Positions 10,145-18,347 of a stretch of DNA of 64,000 bases are shown here, piece after piece. Origin of the DNA: Pseudoneobacillus rhizosphaerae (lineage in GTDB: Bacteria > Bacillota > Bacilli > Bacillales > Cytobacillaceae); NCBI RefSeq assembly GCF_917563885.1, contig NZ_CAKJTG010000001.1, positions 225,143 to 289,142 of the forward strand, written 5' to 3'. Below the pieces are notes generated by a model that was not told the DNA's origin, searched no databases, and was given only the letters and a program-made list of their open reading frames with translations. Positions within the stretch are counted from its first letter, which is position 1, and each line of letters begins with the position of its first letter. A program made the position numbers and the translations under genes.

Positions 10145-10786
10145 ATGGCAAACACCCACACTTTCAGTAAAGGCGAGGAGATCGCAAATTCGATTACACA
10201 TGGAATAGGTATTCTATTAAGCATAGCAGCGCTCGTATTGCTGATTGTCTTTTCCGCATTGCACGGAACAGCTTGGCATGTTGTAAGCTTTACCATTTTT
10301 GGTTCGACGATGATCATCATGTATACATCGTCTACACTGCTGCATGCTTTCCCAGAAGGAAGCAGAATGAAGGACTTATTTGAGATATTTGACCATTCTT
10401 CTATTTACTTTTTTATTGCTGGAACGTATACACCTTATATGTTTGTCGTCGTTAAAGGTTGGGTAGGCTGGACGATTTTTGGGATTGTATGGGGAATGGC
10501 GATTGGGGGAACGGTTTTTAAATCCTTCTTCGTCAAAAAATACCTGTTCACCTCAACTGCCCTTTACGTTCTGATGGGTTGGCTAATTGTGTTTGCTTGG
10601 AAACCGTTATCTGAAAACATGACTCCAACCGGCTTCATGTATTTAGTTATAGGTGGATTGCTCTATACCTTAGGCTCTGTTTTTTACATGTGGAGAGGAT
10701 TCCAATTCCACCATGCTCTCTGGCACCTGTTTGTCATAGCCGGCAGCATCATGCACTTTTTTAGTGTGCTAACTCTACTGAATTGA
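10145..10786 (+). CDS. Haemolysin III / PAQR-family integral membrane protein
   Basis: 213 aa with about seven hydrophobic helices, the usual size and topology of bacterial Hly-III (YplQ/YqfA-type) proteins. Conserved residues are present: GEEIANSITHGIG at the N-terminus, the SSTLLHAF histidine, FDHSSIYFFIAGTYTP (metal-site Asp) and the C-terminal HHALWHLFVIAGSIMHFF with paired histidines. These His/Asp residues form the zinc site in the PAQR superfamily. The physiological role in bacteria is uncertain (membrane homeostasis has been proposed). GGAGAG precedes the ATG. It stands alone. Confidence 0.9.
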   Translation: MANTHTFSKGEEIANSITHGIGILLSIAALVLLIVFSALHGTAWHVVSFTIFGSTMIIMYTSSTLLHAFPEGSRMKDLFEIFDHSSIYFFIAGTYTPYMFVVVKGWVGWTIFGIVWGMAIGGTVFKSFFVKKYLFTSTALYVLMGWLIVFAWKPLSENMTPTGFMYLVIGGLLYTLGSVFYMWRGFQFHHALWHLFVIAGSIMHFFSVLTLLN

Positions 10787-11071
10787 CATTTTGGTTTTTA
10801 AAAAACACTTGATTAATTGGGTGATAGAAGGGCAAGAGTACGGTAAACTATCGGGTGTGATATGGGGGTCACAACATACCTGTCCGCTTGAAACTGATAT
10901 GAATCATCTATATAATTAGTTTAATTACACACAAATGGATTTCCCAATGCGTTCCATTTACTAGATTTCGTATATTATATCAATATGATAGATGTACATC
11001 GGCTAATAAGTTAAAACTCGTACATGTGAATTATGATAAATTCAAAACTTAACAAACTCGGAGGAATACAA

Positions 11072-11344
11072 ATGGCAAAGCCTACAAACATGTGCCAAAG
11101 CTGTGGAATGCCTATGAAAGTTTCAAGTGACTTTGGAACTGAAAAGGATGGGACACTGTCAGAAAAATACTGTCACTATTGTTATAAAAATGGTGAATGG
11201 ATACAGCCTGACTTAACATTCGATGAATTTTATGCATTCAGTTTAAAACGGTTTCAAGAATCAGATATGAATCGGGTTGCAAAATTTTTTCTAAATAAAA
11301 TGTACACAAAAAAATTCTTAAAAAAATTAGAACGCTGGCGTTAA
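11072..11344 (+). CDS. Zinc-ribbon domain protein
   Basis: 90 aa. An N-terminal zinc ribbon is shown by CQSCGMPM and CHYCYKNGEW (two CxxC knuckles), followed by a helical, basic tail ending KKFLKKLERWR. This is the layout of the putative zinc-ribbon family found with transcription or stress proteins in Firmicutes. The start is set at 11072, with CGGAGGAATACAA immediately upstream; a longer in-frame ATG at 11033 has no ribosome site. Function unknown; zinc-dependent nucleic-acid or protein binding is inference. Confidence 0.8.
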   Translation: MAKPTNMCQSCGMPMKVSSDFGTEKDGTLSEKYCHYCYKNGEWIQPDLTFDEFYAFSLKRFQESDMNRVAKFFLNKMYTKKFLKKLERWR

Positions 11345-11533
11345 TGGGACAGGTTCAACGTCCCAGCCAACAGCTACGCTTAAGGTCGTAAAGTTACTGT
11401 TATTACCAAGAGTCGTAAGCTAACTCATTTTACAAAATAATGCTACAAATCAAAAAAACAGGTAGAAAGTTTAATAAACTCTCTACCTGTTTTTGCTTTC
11501 TTTGGGACAAGGTACCTGTCCCCTTGTCCCAGT
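11345..11533. repeat. Dispersed repeat block with embedded terminator hairpin
   Basis: Starts with GGGACAGGTTCAACGTCCC and CAGCCAACAGCTACGCTTAA and ends with GGGACAAGGTACCTGTCCC plus CTTGTCCC. A diverged copy occupies 17318-17495 in the same order, including the hairpin. It fills the space between two convergent genes. Confidence 0.75.
11453..11492. terminator. Bidirectional terminator hairpin
   Basis: AAACAGGTAG-AAGTTT pairs with AAACT-CTACCTGTTT and carries A-run and T-run flanks, so it can stop both the zinc-ribbon and the TPM transcripts. Similar hairpins recur at 25511 and 45638. Confidence 0.7.
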
Positions 11534-11543
11534 CCCTCCTGAT

Positions 11544-12326
11544 TTACCATCCTCTTCCTGCTCCACCTCCACCTGAAGAACCTCCTCCCCCACCGCGGAA
11601 TCCACCACCACCGCCAGCACCGCCGCCTCTTCCACCACTTCTTAAAATAATGGATAGAAGCATTTGGGTGAGGAAACCACCGAAGAATTTAAAATCTAGA
11701 AACAGCACAACCACGGCAATGATAATAAATAACCACGATGGGATACCGGAACCACCTGTAGGTTGTGCTTGTTGAGGAAGTGATGGTGGAGATCCTATCG
11801 TCAGTTGGTTCTCTTCTAGACCGTATTCATTTAATACTTCCTTTGTGACTATTTTATAGGTTTGATCAATGGCCAAATTGGGTTGCTGATTTTTTAAGTA
11901 AGGGATGGTGTATTCATCCAATATCCGTCCAACTTTACCGTCTGGTAGTCTACCCTCTAAGCCGTATCCTACCTCAATCCATACCTTTCGATCGGCCATT
12001 GCCAGCACAATCAAAACTCCGTTATCCTCACTCTTACTCCCAATTCCATATTGACGAAAAGCTGTATTCGAAAATTCCTGGATCGGTTGATCTCCAGTCG
12101 TGTCTACGGTCAAAACAGCAATTTGTGCTGTAGTTTTATCCTCTAGTGCTCTTCCTAAGCTTCTAATCCCAGCCTTCTCAGACTCCGTTAATACCTGCGC
12201 AAAGTCTTGAACATAAATGTCACCGACAGGGCTCGGAATAGTCTGGTCTTGAGCAGATGCATACCCAACACTTAGGACGCAAACCAAACATAGTAAAAGA
12301 AAGCCGATGATACGACTTACTTTCAT
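11544..12326 (-). CDS. TPM-domain protein, YgcG family
   Basis: 260 aa. An N-terminal signal peptide (MKVSRIIGFLLLCLVCVLSVGYASA), a TPM domain (about residues 30-175; motifs FAQVLTESEKAGI, TTAQIAVLTVD, NGVLIVLAMADRKVWIEVGYGLEG), a transmembrane helix (IPSWLFIIIAVVVLFLDF) and a Gly-rich C-terminus typical of the family. TPM proteins are membrane-anchored extracytoplasmic proteins often encoded with LemA. The start codon overlaps the upstream LemA stop (TAATG), so the two are translationally coupled. Biochemical role not settled. Confidence 0.9.
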   Translation of the reverse strand: MKVSRIIGFLLLCLVCVLSVGYASAQDQTIPSPVGDIYVQDFAQVLTESEKAGIRSLGRALEDKTTAQIAVLTVDTTGDQPIQEFSNTAFRQYGIGSKSEDNGVLIVLAMADRKVWIEVGYGLEGRLPDGKVGRILDEYTIPYLKNQQPNLAIDQTYKIVTKEVLNEYGLEENQLTIGSPPSLPQQAQPTGGSGIPSWLFIIIAVVVLFLDFKFFGGFLTQMLLSIILRSGGRGGGAGGGGGFRGGGGGSSGGGGAGRGW

Positions 12327-12901
12327 TAACCATTGCCTCCAAAATCAACTTCAGGTGCTTCAGTTGCACCAGGAGCTGCTTTAAAATACTGCTTTTCATC
12401 AAAGCCAGTCATTCCTGCAATAAGAGCACCAGGAAACTGCTTCACTCTTTTGTTATAAACAGCGACCTGATCATTATAGTCTCTACGAGCTACGGAAATC
12501 CGATTTTCAGTTCCAGACAACTCATCCATAAGACGTGTAAATTGCTGATCCGCTTTTAGATTAGGATAGTTCTCAACTACCACAAGCAAGCGACTTAAAG
12601 CTCCGGAAAGCTCCGCATTGGCGGTGGCCTCTTCTTCAACCGTTCCTGCACCAGCTAGTCGGGCTCTTGCATCTGATATCGAAGCAATCACTTCTTTTTC
12701 ATGCGCCGCATAGCCTTTTACGGTATTAACTAGGTTCGGTATTAAATCAAGTCTTCGTTGCAGCTGGTTCTCAATTTGTGCATACGACTGATCCACATTT
12801 TCCGCTAACGTCACAAACTTATTATAGCTAGACATTAACATGCCACCAATAATGACAATCACAATTACAATGACCCCTAAACCAACTAAACCTTTTTTCA
12901 T
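12326..12901 (-). CDS. lemA: LemA family protein
   Basis: 191 aa. An N-terminal membrane anchor (LVGLGVIVIVIVIIGGML) precedes a long helical domain with the family signature YNKFVTLAENVDQSYAQIENQLQRRLDLIPNLV (quoted in two overlapping parts: the NVDQSYAQIENQLQRR and RLDLIPNLV pieces), then ENYPNLKADQQF and FPGALIAGMTGF. It is the first gene of a two-gene operon with the TPM protein. LemA proteins are cytoplasmic-membrane associated and of unclear function. Confidence 0.93.
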   Translation of the reverse strand: MKKGLVGLGVIVIVIVIIGGMLMSSYNKFVTLAENVDQSYAQIENQLQRRLDLIPNLVNTVKGYAAHEKEVIASISDARARLAGAGTVEEEATANAELSGALSRLLVVVENYPNLKADQQFTRLMDELSGTENRISVARRDYNDQVAVYNKRVKQFPGALIAGMTGFDEKQYFKAAPGATEAPEVDFGGNG

Positions 12902-13040
12902 TTAATAATCGCCCTCCTATTATTGTAGTATGTCTTAAAAAGAGGGAAATTTTACATCGGGACAGAGGGATAGGTTCATCGTCCCAGCCAACTGCTCCAC
13001 TAGTTTAAATAATCAGAAATGTGTCTACACTGTAGGGGAA

Positions 13041-14213
13041 ATGATTTTATTTTGGGGTGGTATTTTGAAGAGGTTATTGATTTTTTGTGTATTGGGGTTA
13101 GCTTTAACGGTTGGGGTTTGGTCTGCGGTTGATTTGATTGATGATAATGAGGCTACTGATTCAAGTCGTGATCAAAGTCCTTATGGTCAGGATGCAAAAG
13201 AGGTAATGAAAAAGGCAGTTGAGGTTTCGGTTTCGGATGATGGGAATGTGAATGCTAATCATTTGTATATCCCGTGGACGGTTAATAAGAATGGTAGTTT
13301 GTTTTTCTTGAGTCAACGGGAAGGGTCCGTTATTCAAATCAACGGGGACCTTGGTTTAGTTGATGTCCAGGATGTGAAGGTTTCTAAGGAGATTTATCAC
13401 AAAGGCGAAGGTGGCTTTCTTGGGTTTACGTTAGCTCCTGATTTTGCCGATTCGAAACGAGCGTATGCTTATCACTCCTACCAAAAGAATGGCAAAACGT
13501 TGAACAGAATTGTCTCATTGAAGCTCGCAGACAATATATGGAAAGAAGACGGTGTGCTTTTGGAAAATATTCCAGGTGGAGCGGCCAATAGTGGGGGTCG
13601 AATTAAAATTGGACCGGATGGGATGCTTTATGCCACAACAGGCGATGTGGGCGTGAAAAACAACGCCCAAAACCTTAACAGTCTAGCCGGGAAGATTTTA
13701 CGAATGACGACATCGGGTGAAATTCCAACCGACAACCCATTTAAGGACTCCTATGTGTATTCCTATGGTCATCGTAATCCTCAAGGATTAGCTTGGGATG
13801 ATAAGGGAAACCTCTATAGTTCCGAGCATGGCGAAGCTGGGCATGATGAAATTAACTTGATCCAAGCTGGCAAAAATTACGGTTGGCCTAAGATTCAAGG
13901 GGATATGGAAGCAGCAGGTATGGTGAAGCCGTTGATTCAATCTGGCGATTCCACTTGGGCTCCTTCTGGAATGGCCTTCCATGATGGCAATCTCTATGTG
14001 GCTTCATTAGCAGGTAAGAAAATTTTCACTTATGATGTGGCTAGTCAAGAACTTTCGGAGTTTTTCACCGAGGCAGGCAGGTTACGGGATGTATTAGTGG
14101 ACGAAAACGAGCTTTACACGATTACGAGTAACCGTGATAATCGGGGGAATCCAACCGATAAAGATGACCGATTAATTCAAATGTCATTGTCGAAAAAAGC
14201 GTCAACTAATTAA
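13041..14213 (+). CDS. PQQ-dependent soluble sugar dehydrogenase-type protein, membrane-anchored
   Basis: 390 aa, six-bladed propeller of the soluble glucose/aldose sugar dehydrogenase (YliI-type) family, predicted to oxidise aldoses outside the membrane with PQQ. Family motifs: SQREGSVIQI, GEGGFLGFTLAPDF, GGRIKIGPDGMLYATTGD, YSYGHRNPQGLAWD, SEHGEAGHDEINLI and NYGWP. An N-terminal hydrophobic segment (LLIFCVLGLALTVGVWSAV) acts as signal or anchor; no lipobox Cys is seen. Start uncertain: ATG 13041, or TTG 13065 just after GGGGTGG. No PQQ biosynthesis genes are in the window, so PQQ may be taken from outside or the cofactor may differ. Confidence 0.85.
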   Translation: MILFWGGILKRLLIFCVLGLALTVGVWSAVDLIDDNEATDSSRDQSPYGQDAKEVMKKAVEVSVSDDGNVNANHLYIPWTVNKNGSLFFLSQREGSVIQINGDLGLVDVQDVKVSKEIYHKGEGGFLGFTLAPDFADSKRAYAYHSYQKNGKTLNRIVSLKLADNIWKEDGVLLENIPGGAANSGGRIKIGPDGMLYATTGDVGVKNNAQNLNSLAGKILRMTTSGEIPTDNPFKDSYVYSYGHRNPQGLAWDDKGNLYSSEHGEAGHDEINLIQAGKNYGWPKIQGDMEAAGMVKPLIQSGDSTWAPSGMAFHDGNLYVASLAGKKIFTYDVASQELSEFFTEAGRLRDVLVDENELYTITSNRDNRGNPTDKDDRLIQMSLSKKASTN

Positions 14214-14260
14214 AAAAAGGCAATCACCCACTAAACTTGGGTGATTGCCTTTTTATTTTT
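14214..14260 (+). terminator. Intrinsic terminator
   Basis: AAAAGGCAATCACCCA pairs perfectly with TGGGTGATTGCCTTTT around a 7-base loop, with a T-rich tail. Directly follows the sugar dehydrogenase stop. Confidence 0.92.
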
Positions 14261-14264
14261 TTGT

Positions 14265-14616
14265 AGGCTCTGTTAAACACCATTGTTGATATTTGTCCTT
14301 GAGAAAGCGGTAAGAAATACAAGCAATCAATTGTGACCGAAACCAGCCAAAATAGGCAATTTTGCCGCCATTTCTTTTAAGTGAAAAACAAACCCTCATC
14401 ACCTTCACAATAAATTTAATCGCCTAAAAGGACGTTTTAATCGCCTAAATATCCAATTTAACCGCCTAATATCACCGTATAATCGCCTAAAACCACCATT
14501 TAATCGCCTAAGCCATTTTCCCAAAAGAAAATTACCTCTTTTTGGTTAGTACCGCCATCAGACGGAGATTATTTGTTGAATGAAGTAGAAAATCAACATT
14601 AAACTTAACAAAGCTT
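14265..14616. mobile_element. MITE-like element carrying a 21-bp periodic array
   Basis: The ends are related inverted repeats: AGGCTCTGTTAAAC...TGTTGATATT at 14265 and its diverged inverse near 14590-14616. They are related to the ends of the element at 1187-1463. The interior has five TAATCGCCTAA units starting at 14417, 14438, 14459, 14480 and 14501, an exact 21-base period. The third unit has C for T. Confidence 0.6.
14405..14524 (-). CDS. Possible heptad-repeat micro-ORF (FRRLxxx), 39 aa
   Basis: On the minus strand the 21-base array reads as five heptads beginning F/I-R-R-L after MGKWL. A TTG at 14524 is preceded by AAGAGG at a fitting distance, and the frame ends with TGA at 14405. 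The peptide would be highly basic and amphipathic. An exact 7-codon period with variable spacer codons fits coding heptads, but expression is unproven. It could equally be a DNA-level repeat. Confidence 0.3.
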   Translation of the reverse strand: MGKWLRRLNGGFRRLYGDIRRLNWIFRRLKRPFRRLNLL

Positions 14617-14631
14617 TTTTCTAAAAAGATC

Positions 14632-16887
14632 TCAACTACCGCCGAGGCTCTTAACATATTCGGAAACAGCCTTAATTTCATCCTTTGTTAAGGTATCCTT
14701 AAACGCCGGCATACCGCCTCCACCATTTTCAACTTGGTGGATGATGGCCTCAAGATCCATCGCGGAATCCTGTAAATTTGGCCCATTATGTCCACCCGCC
14801 CCTTGATTACCGTGGCAAGCCAAACAATTACCGATATAGATGTTTTCCCCTGTTGCGGTGGTTTTATCTTCTTCTTTATTTTGATCAGTTGCTTTCTGCT
14901 TCTCGTTTTCCGACGATTTTTTCACTGGTGAAACATTGATTTTATCATTCGGGATGTCCTTTAAGGAGCCATATTTACCTTCTAATGAGAAGGTATAAAT
15001 TTTGTCCCCATGTTTGGTGCCAGCTAGAGTATTTCCAGCGGCGAATATCGAGATATATTGCTTTCCATTGATTTCATAGGTAATCGGCGGTGCATTGGCA
15101 CCCGCATCCATCATAAACTCCCATAACTCCTTCCCATTGGTTGCATCATAGGCAAGGATCCGTCCATCATTGTGGCCGGTAAATAATAAATTTCCTTTCG
15201 TTGTTAAAATTCCACTATAAGCGATTGTATCCCAATTTTTTTGCCAAACGATTTTATTCGTTTTAATATCAAGTGCCGTTACGGTCCCAAGGTGAGGGGA
15301 TTTTTCCACTGGCTGCCAAACGCTTCCGATGTACTCTTTACCTTCCTCAAATCGCTGTTCTTCTTCCTCCCCGTAATGGGCGTAGGCAAAATAATTATCG
15401 TTGGCCAACACATAGAATAATTCAGTGTTCGGGTTGTAAGCCGATGGTGGCCAGTTAGCTCCACCTTGTGGCGAAGGTTTTAGCGTAATCGGTGTATCCC
15501 AGAATGGTGTAAAAATATCTCCAATTTTGCCCTTGAAATCCGCTGGCAGATCACGTTTTACATCTTCCTCTGTGATTGTCTGTGGGATAAAGGCATCGCC
15601 GACTGGAAAGGGCTGCGTTGGCGAAGTCTTTTGATTTTTATTTTGCGGTACAGGTTTTTCCTCTATGCCGATAAGTGGTTTTCCATTGGTACGGTCTAAA
15701 ATATAGAGCCAGCCCGTTTTCCCGGCTTGGACAATTCCCTTGCGCATCTTGCCATTCATTTTTACATCAAATAACACAACCGGATTGGCAGGGTCTAAAT
15801 CCCAGATATCATGGTGTACTTCTTGGAAGTGCCATTTGTATTTTCCTGTATTCACATCTAGGGCAAGAACTGAATTGGCGAATAAATTATCGCCTTCTCG
15901 TTTACTGCCATCTAGATCTGGCGAGGTGTTTCCAGTGGCAAAATAAATCATCCCTAATTCAGGGTCAATCGCTGGTGTTTGCCAAACCGGAGCACCACCC
16001 GTTAGCCAGTTGCGGGTATCTTTCGGCCACGTTTCACTCCCTACATCGCCTGGGGCTGGCAGGGTGTAGGTGCGCCAAATTTGTCTTCCGATTTCAGCAT
16101 CATAGGCGGCTACAAATCCTCTAATTTGATACTCCCCACCAGCAATTCCGGTATAGACCTTTCCATCATAGTAGAGAGGGGCGCTGGTAATCGTATATCC
16201 CTTTTCCCATTCATCTACCTGTGTTTCCCAAACCACTTTACCTGTTTTCTGATCTAAGGCCACCAGTCTTGCGTCAAGAAGCCCGACAAATACTTTACCG
16301 TCTCCGACTGCAACACCGCGGCTTGTCCAACCACAACAAACGGTGTCTAATCCTTCCGCCAGCTGCGGTCGATATTCCCAAATCATTTTACCTGTTTTGG
16401 CATCAAGCGCTTGAACATCATTCGCACCCGTAATGGTGAACATCACGCCATCATAAACAATTGGCGTCGCCTCACCCGAATATTTAAATTCTTTACCTGA
16501 ACCTAGACTCGTCACCCATTCTACTTTTAAATTCTTCACGTTCGAGGCCGTAATTTGGTCTAGCGGGGAATACCTGCTATTGTTGATATCTCCGCCATTT
16601 GTTACCCAATTTCCCGCCGGTGCCTTGACTAATTCAGCGGACGTAAACTTAGGAGCTACTTTCGCAGGATATTCCATATGCTGGTAAGATTTAGCGTTTC
16701 TACCCGCCACCGTGTTTCGCGGTAGTTCATCTTCTGTATTCTGCTTACTATCCTCCCCCTCGTTCCCTTTCTTTGCTTCAGAATTCTCCTCATTTTTCTT
16801 ATCGTTTGCCTTGTCCGAATTTGAGCACCCGGCAATGGCAAAAATCAAAAGGAAAAACAAAATAAAAATCCAACTTGCTTTTTTCAC
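14632..16887 (-). CDS. PQQ-dependent alcohol dehydrogenase-type lipoprotein with C-terminal cytochrome c domain
   Basis: 751 aa. A lipoprotein signal (FAIAGC) with an Asp/Glu/Lys-rich linker anchors the protein outside the membrane. An eight-bladed quinoprotein propeller follows (about residues 80-640) with WVTNGGDINNSRYSPL, the vicinal disulfide pair in DTVCCGWTSRG that marks PQQ alcohol dehydrogenases, WLTGGAPVWQTPAIDPELG, the EGDNLFANSVLALD active-site region and repeated ALDAKTGK / W propeller motifs. The C-terminus carries one haem site, CLACH (within GNCLACHGNQGAGGHNGPNL) and the later Met in GGGMPAFKD. Electrons would pass from PQQ to this haem. Substrate is unknown. No cytochrome or PQQ genes adjoin it. 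Confidence 0.9.
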   Translation of the reverse strand: MKKASWIFILFFLLIFAIAGCSNSDKANDKKNEENSEAKKGNEGEDSKQNTEDELPRNTVAGRNAKSYQHMEYPAKVAPKFTSAELVKAPAGNWVTNGGDINNSRYSPLDQITASNVKNLKVEWVTSLGSGKEFKYSGEATPIVYDGVMFTITGANDVQALDAKTGKMIWEYRPQLAEGLDTVCCGWTSRGVAVGDGKVFVGLLDARLVALDQKTGKVVWETQVDEWEKGYTITSAPLYYDGKVYTGIAGGEYQIRGFVAAYDAEIGRQIWRTYTLPAPGDVGSETWPKDTRNWLTGGAPVWQTPAIDPELGMIYFATGNTSPDLDGSKREGDNLFANSVLALDVNTGKYKWHFQEVHHDIWDLDPANPVVLFDVKMNGKMRKGIVQAGKTGWLYILDRTNGKPLIGIEEKPVPQNKNQKTSPTQPFPVGDAFIPQTITEEDVKRDLPADFKGKIGDIFTPFWDTPITLKPSPQGGANWPPSAYNPNTELFYVLANDNYFAYAHYGEEEEQRFEEGKEYIGSVWQPVEKSPHLGTVTALDIKTNKIVWQKNWDTIAYSGILTTKGNLLFTGHNDGRILAYDATNGKELWEFMMDAGANAPPITYEINGKQYISIFAAGNTLAGTKHGDKIYTFSLEGKYGSLKDIPNDKINVSPVKKSSENEKQKATDQNKEEDKTTATGENIYIGNCLACHGNQGAGGHNGPNLQDSAMDLEAIIHQVENGGGGMPAFKDTLTKDEIKAVSEYVKSLGGS

Positions 16888-17029
16888 TTAATTGACACCC
16901 CTTTCCACTCTTTTACTGTAATTTACCCGTATAATGAAAAATTATCTAAAACGAGTTAATTTTTGCGGTGTGGACGGGGGACAGGTTCCTTGTCCCAGCC
17001 AACAGCCCTGCTTAAGCTGAGAGAGTCAT

Positions 17030-17265
17030 CTCGGGTTGATAAATAAGCGGAGAAATTTCCCTTAATTTCGAAATTAGCAGTGAAATGGCCTAATTAGACG
17101 GAAGAATTCCGACTATTTACTCAAAAAACGTCAAAATGGGTCATTTCGCTTTGCATAGTCGGAAAACCTCCCCTTATATTCCCCGAACAGATCCCTATTA
17201 CGCAGTTTAACCGGAAAATCTCCGCTTATTTTTAATATCAATATCAATATCAGTGGTTACTAAAA
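17030..17265. repeat. Diverged third copy of the 307-bp intergenic repeat
   Basis: Shares GATAAATAAGCGGAGAAATT, ATTCCGACTATTTACTCAAA and CCCGAACAGATCCCTATTAC, in order, with the copies at 23019 and 26671. Modules of AAGCGGAGAAATTTCC are present in both orientations. The surrounding spacer (16888-17029, 17266-17536) holds GGGACAGG...GTCCC pieces (16979, 17323) and no gene. Confidence 0.75.
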
Positions 17266-17317
17266 GACTTCCTTATGTATTCATGATTCCGTTTAACTAA
17301 CAGGCGGTACAGGGGAG

Positions 17318-17495
17318 ACGGCGGGGACAGGTCTATCGCCCAGCCAACAGCTCCGCCTAAGGTCGAAAAGTTACTATTACCCATCAAGAATTGCAGCAGT
17401 GTGATTGGCTAACACATTTTACAAATCAAAATAAGTTTAATAAACTCTCTGCCTGTTTTTTTGATTTCTCTGGGACAAGTTCCCTTTGTCCCCCC
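17318..17495. repeat. Second copy of the 11345-11533 repeat block
   Basis: Has GGGACAGG, CAGCCAACAGCTCCGCCTAA, a partial AGTTTAATAAACTCTCTGCC hairpin arm and GGGACAAG...TTTGTCCC in the same order. The left hairpin arm is degraded, so the terminator here is probably dead. Confidence 0.65.
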
Positions 17496-17537
17496 TAACA
17501 AACTTCGACATTTACTGGTAAATCTATCAAAATTCAA

Positions 17538-17590
17538 TAAAAGCGCTTGCATTTTTTAAAAATCGAATTATAATACTTGTATACAAGTAC
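17538..17590 (+). promoter_or_regulatory. gnt operon promoter with cre site and GntR operator
   Basis: TAAAAGCGCTTGCA (17538-17551) fits the CcpA cre consensus with one mismatch and overlaps the -35 TTGCAT (17547-17552). After 16 bases comes a perfect -10 TATAAT (17569-17574), then the palindrome ATACTTGTATACAAGTAC (17573-17590). That is the GntR operator known from B. subtilis. Glucose repression and gluconate induction can be read straight from this arrangement. Confidence 0.92.
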
Positions 17591-17615
17591 ACTTGAATTA
17601 ACAAGAGGTGAGTTT

Positions 17616-18347
17616 ATGACAGAACAAAAGGAATTTCTCTATCCCCTAAAATGGCTTTCAAAAGCTTCAGCTGGTGATCGTGTAACATCCGAACTTAGAA
17701 TGCGCATTATTTCGGGTATGACTGAAAGCGGTTCCATCCTTTCTGAAAATAAATTAGCTGCTGATTTCAATGTGAGCCGCTCCCCCATTCGTGAAGCATT
17801 AAAAATACTCGCTTCTGAAAAAATCATTCGATTAGAAAGAATGGGTGCGGTTGTCATTGGTTTAACAGAAAAAGAATATGCAGAAATTTATGATGTACGT
17901 TTGCTCATCGAATCGTTTGTATTTGAACAGCTTGTAAGCTTGGACACAAAAGATTTAGTAATGGAACTTAGTAAAATACTAGAAATGATGGAAATCGCTA
18001 TAAAATACCAAGATGCTGATGAGTTTTCTTATCAGGATGTCCTATTCCATGAAACGATTATTCGGGCCATTAATCATTCTTACATCATGATGATCTGGGA
18101 TAATTTAAAACCTGTGATGGAAAGCTTAATTCTCCTATCTATGCGTAGTCGTTTTAAAGAAAAGTATGAAGACTTTTCAAGGATTATTAATAATCATCAA
18201 CTCTATATTGATGCGATTAAAACAAAGGATCGAGACCTTATGGTTAAATCGTTACATCAAAACTTTGATGATGTTCAAGAGAAAGTTGAAGACTTGTGGA
18301 GGTCGCAACTGATGCTTTCAAAAGGAGGCGAACAACAAAATGACTAA
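17616..18347 (+). CDS. gntR: Gluconate operon repressor GntR
   Basis: 243 aa, the same length as B. subtilis GntR. N-terminal winged helix with the GntR signature (ENKLAADFNVSRSPIREALKIL) and a helical FadR-type C-terminal domain (EIYDVRLLIESFVFEQL, FHETIIRAINH) with His/Asp residues for ligand or metal. Gluconate releases it from the operator. The start is ATG 17616 after AGAGGTGAG; an in-frame upstream ATG at 17577 falls inside the operator and is rejected. It overlaps gntK by 8 bases, so the repressor is autoregulated with the operon. Confidence 0.95.
   Translation: MTEQKEFLYPLKWLSKASAGDRVTSELRMRIISGMTESGSILSENKLAADFNVSRSPIREALKILASEKIIRLERMGAVVIGLTEKEYAEIYDVRLLIESFVFEQLVSLDTKDLVMELSKILEMMEIAIKYQDADEFSYQDVLFHETIIRAINHSYIMMIWDNLKPVMESLILLSMRSRFKEKYEDFSRIINNHQLYIDAIKTKDRDLMVKSLHQNFDDVQEKVEDLWRSQLMLSKGGEQQND

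Noticed and set aside
9955..10320. 121-aa open frame antisense to the haemolysin III-type gene
   Set aside because: Overlaps a well-supported gene on the other strand and lacks a ribosome site.
14417..14511. Possible CRISPR array (five regularly spaced repeats)
   Set aside because: Repeat is only 11 bases and spacer 10 bases, far below CRISPR sizes, and no cas gene is near.
15675..16124. 149-aa open frame antisense to the PQQ alcohol dehydrogenase-type gene
   Set aside because: Shadow of a well-supported coding region; no start signal or protein motif.
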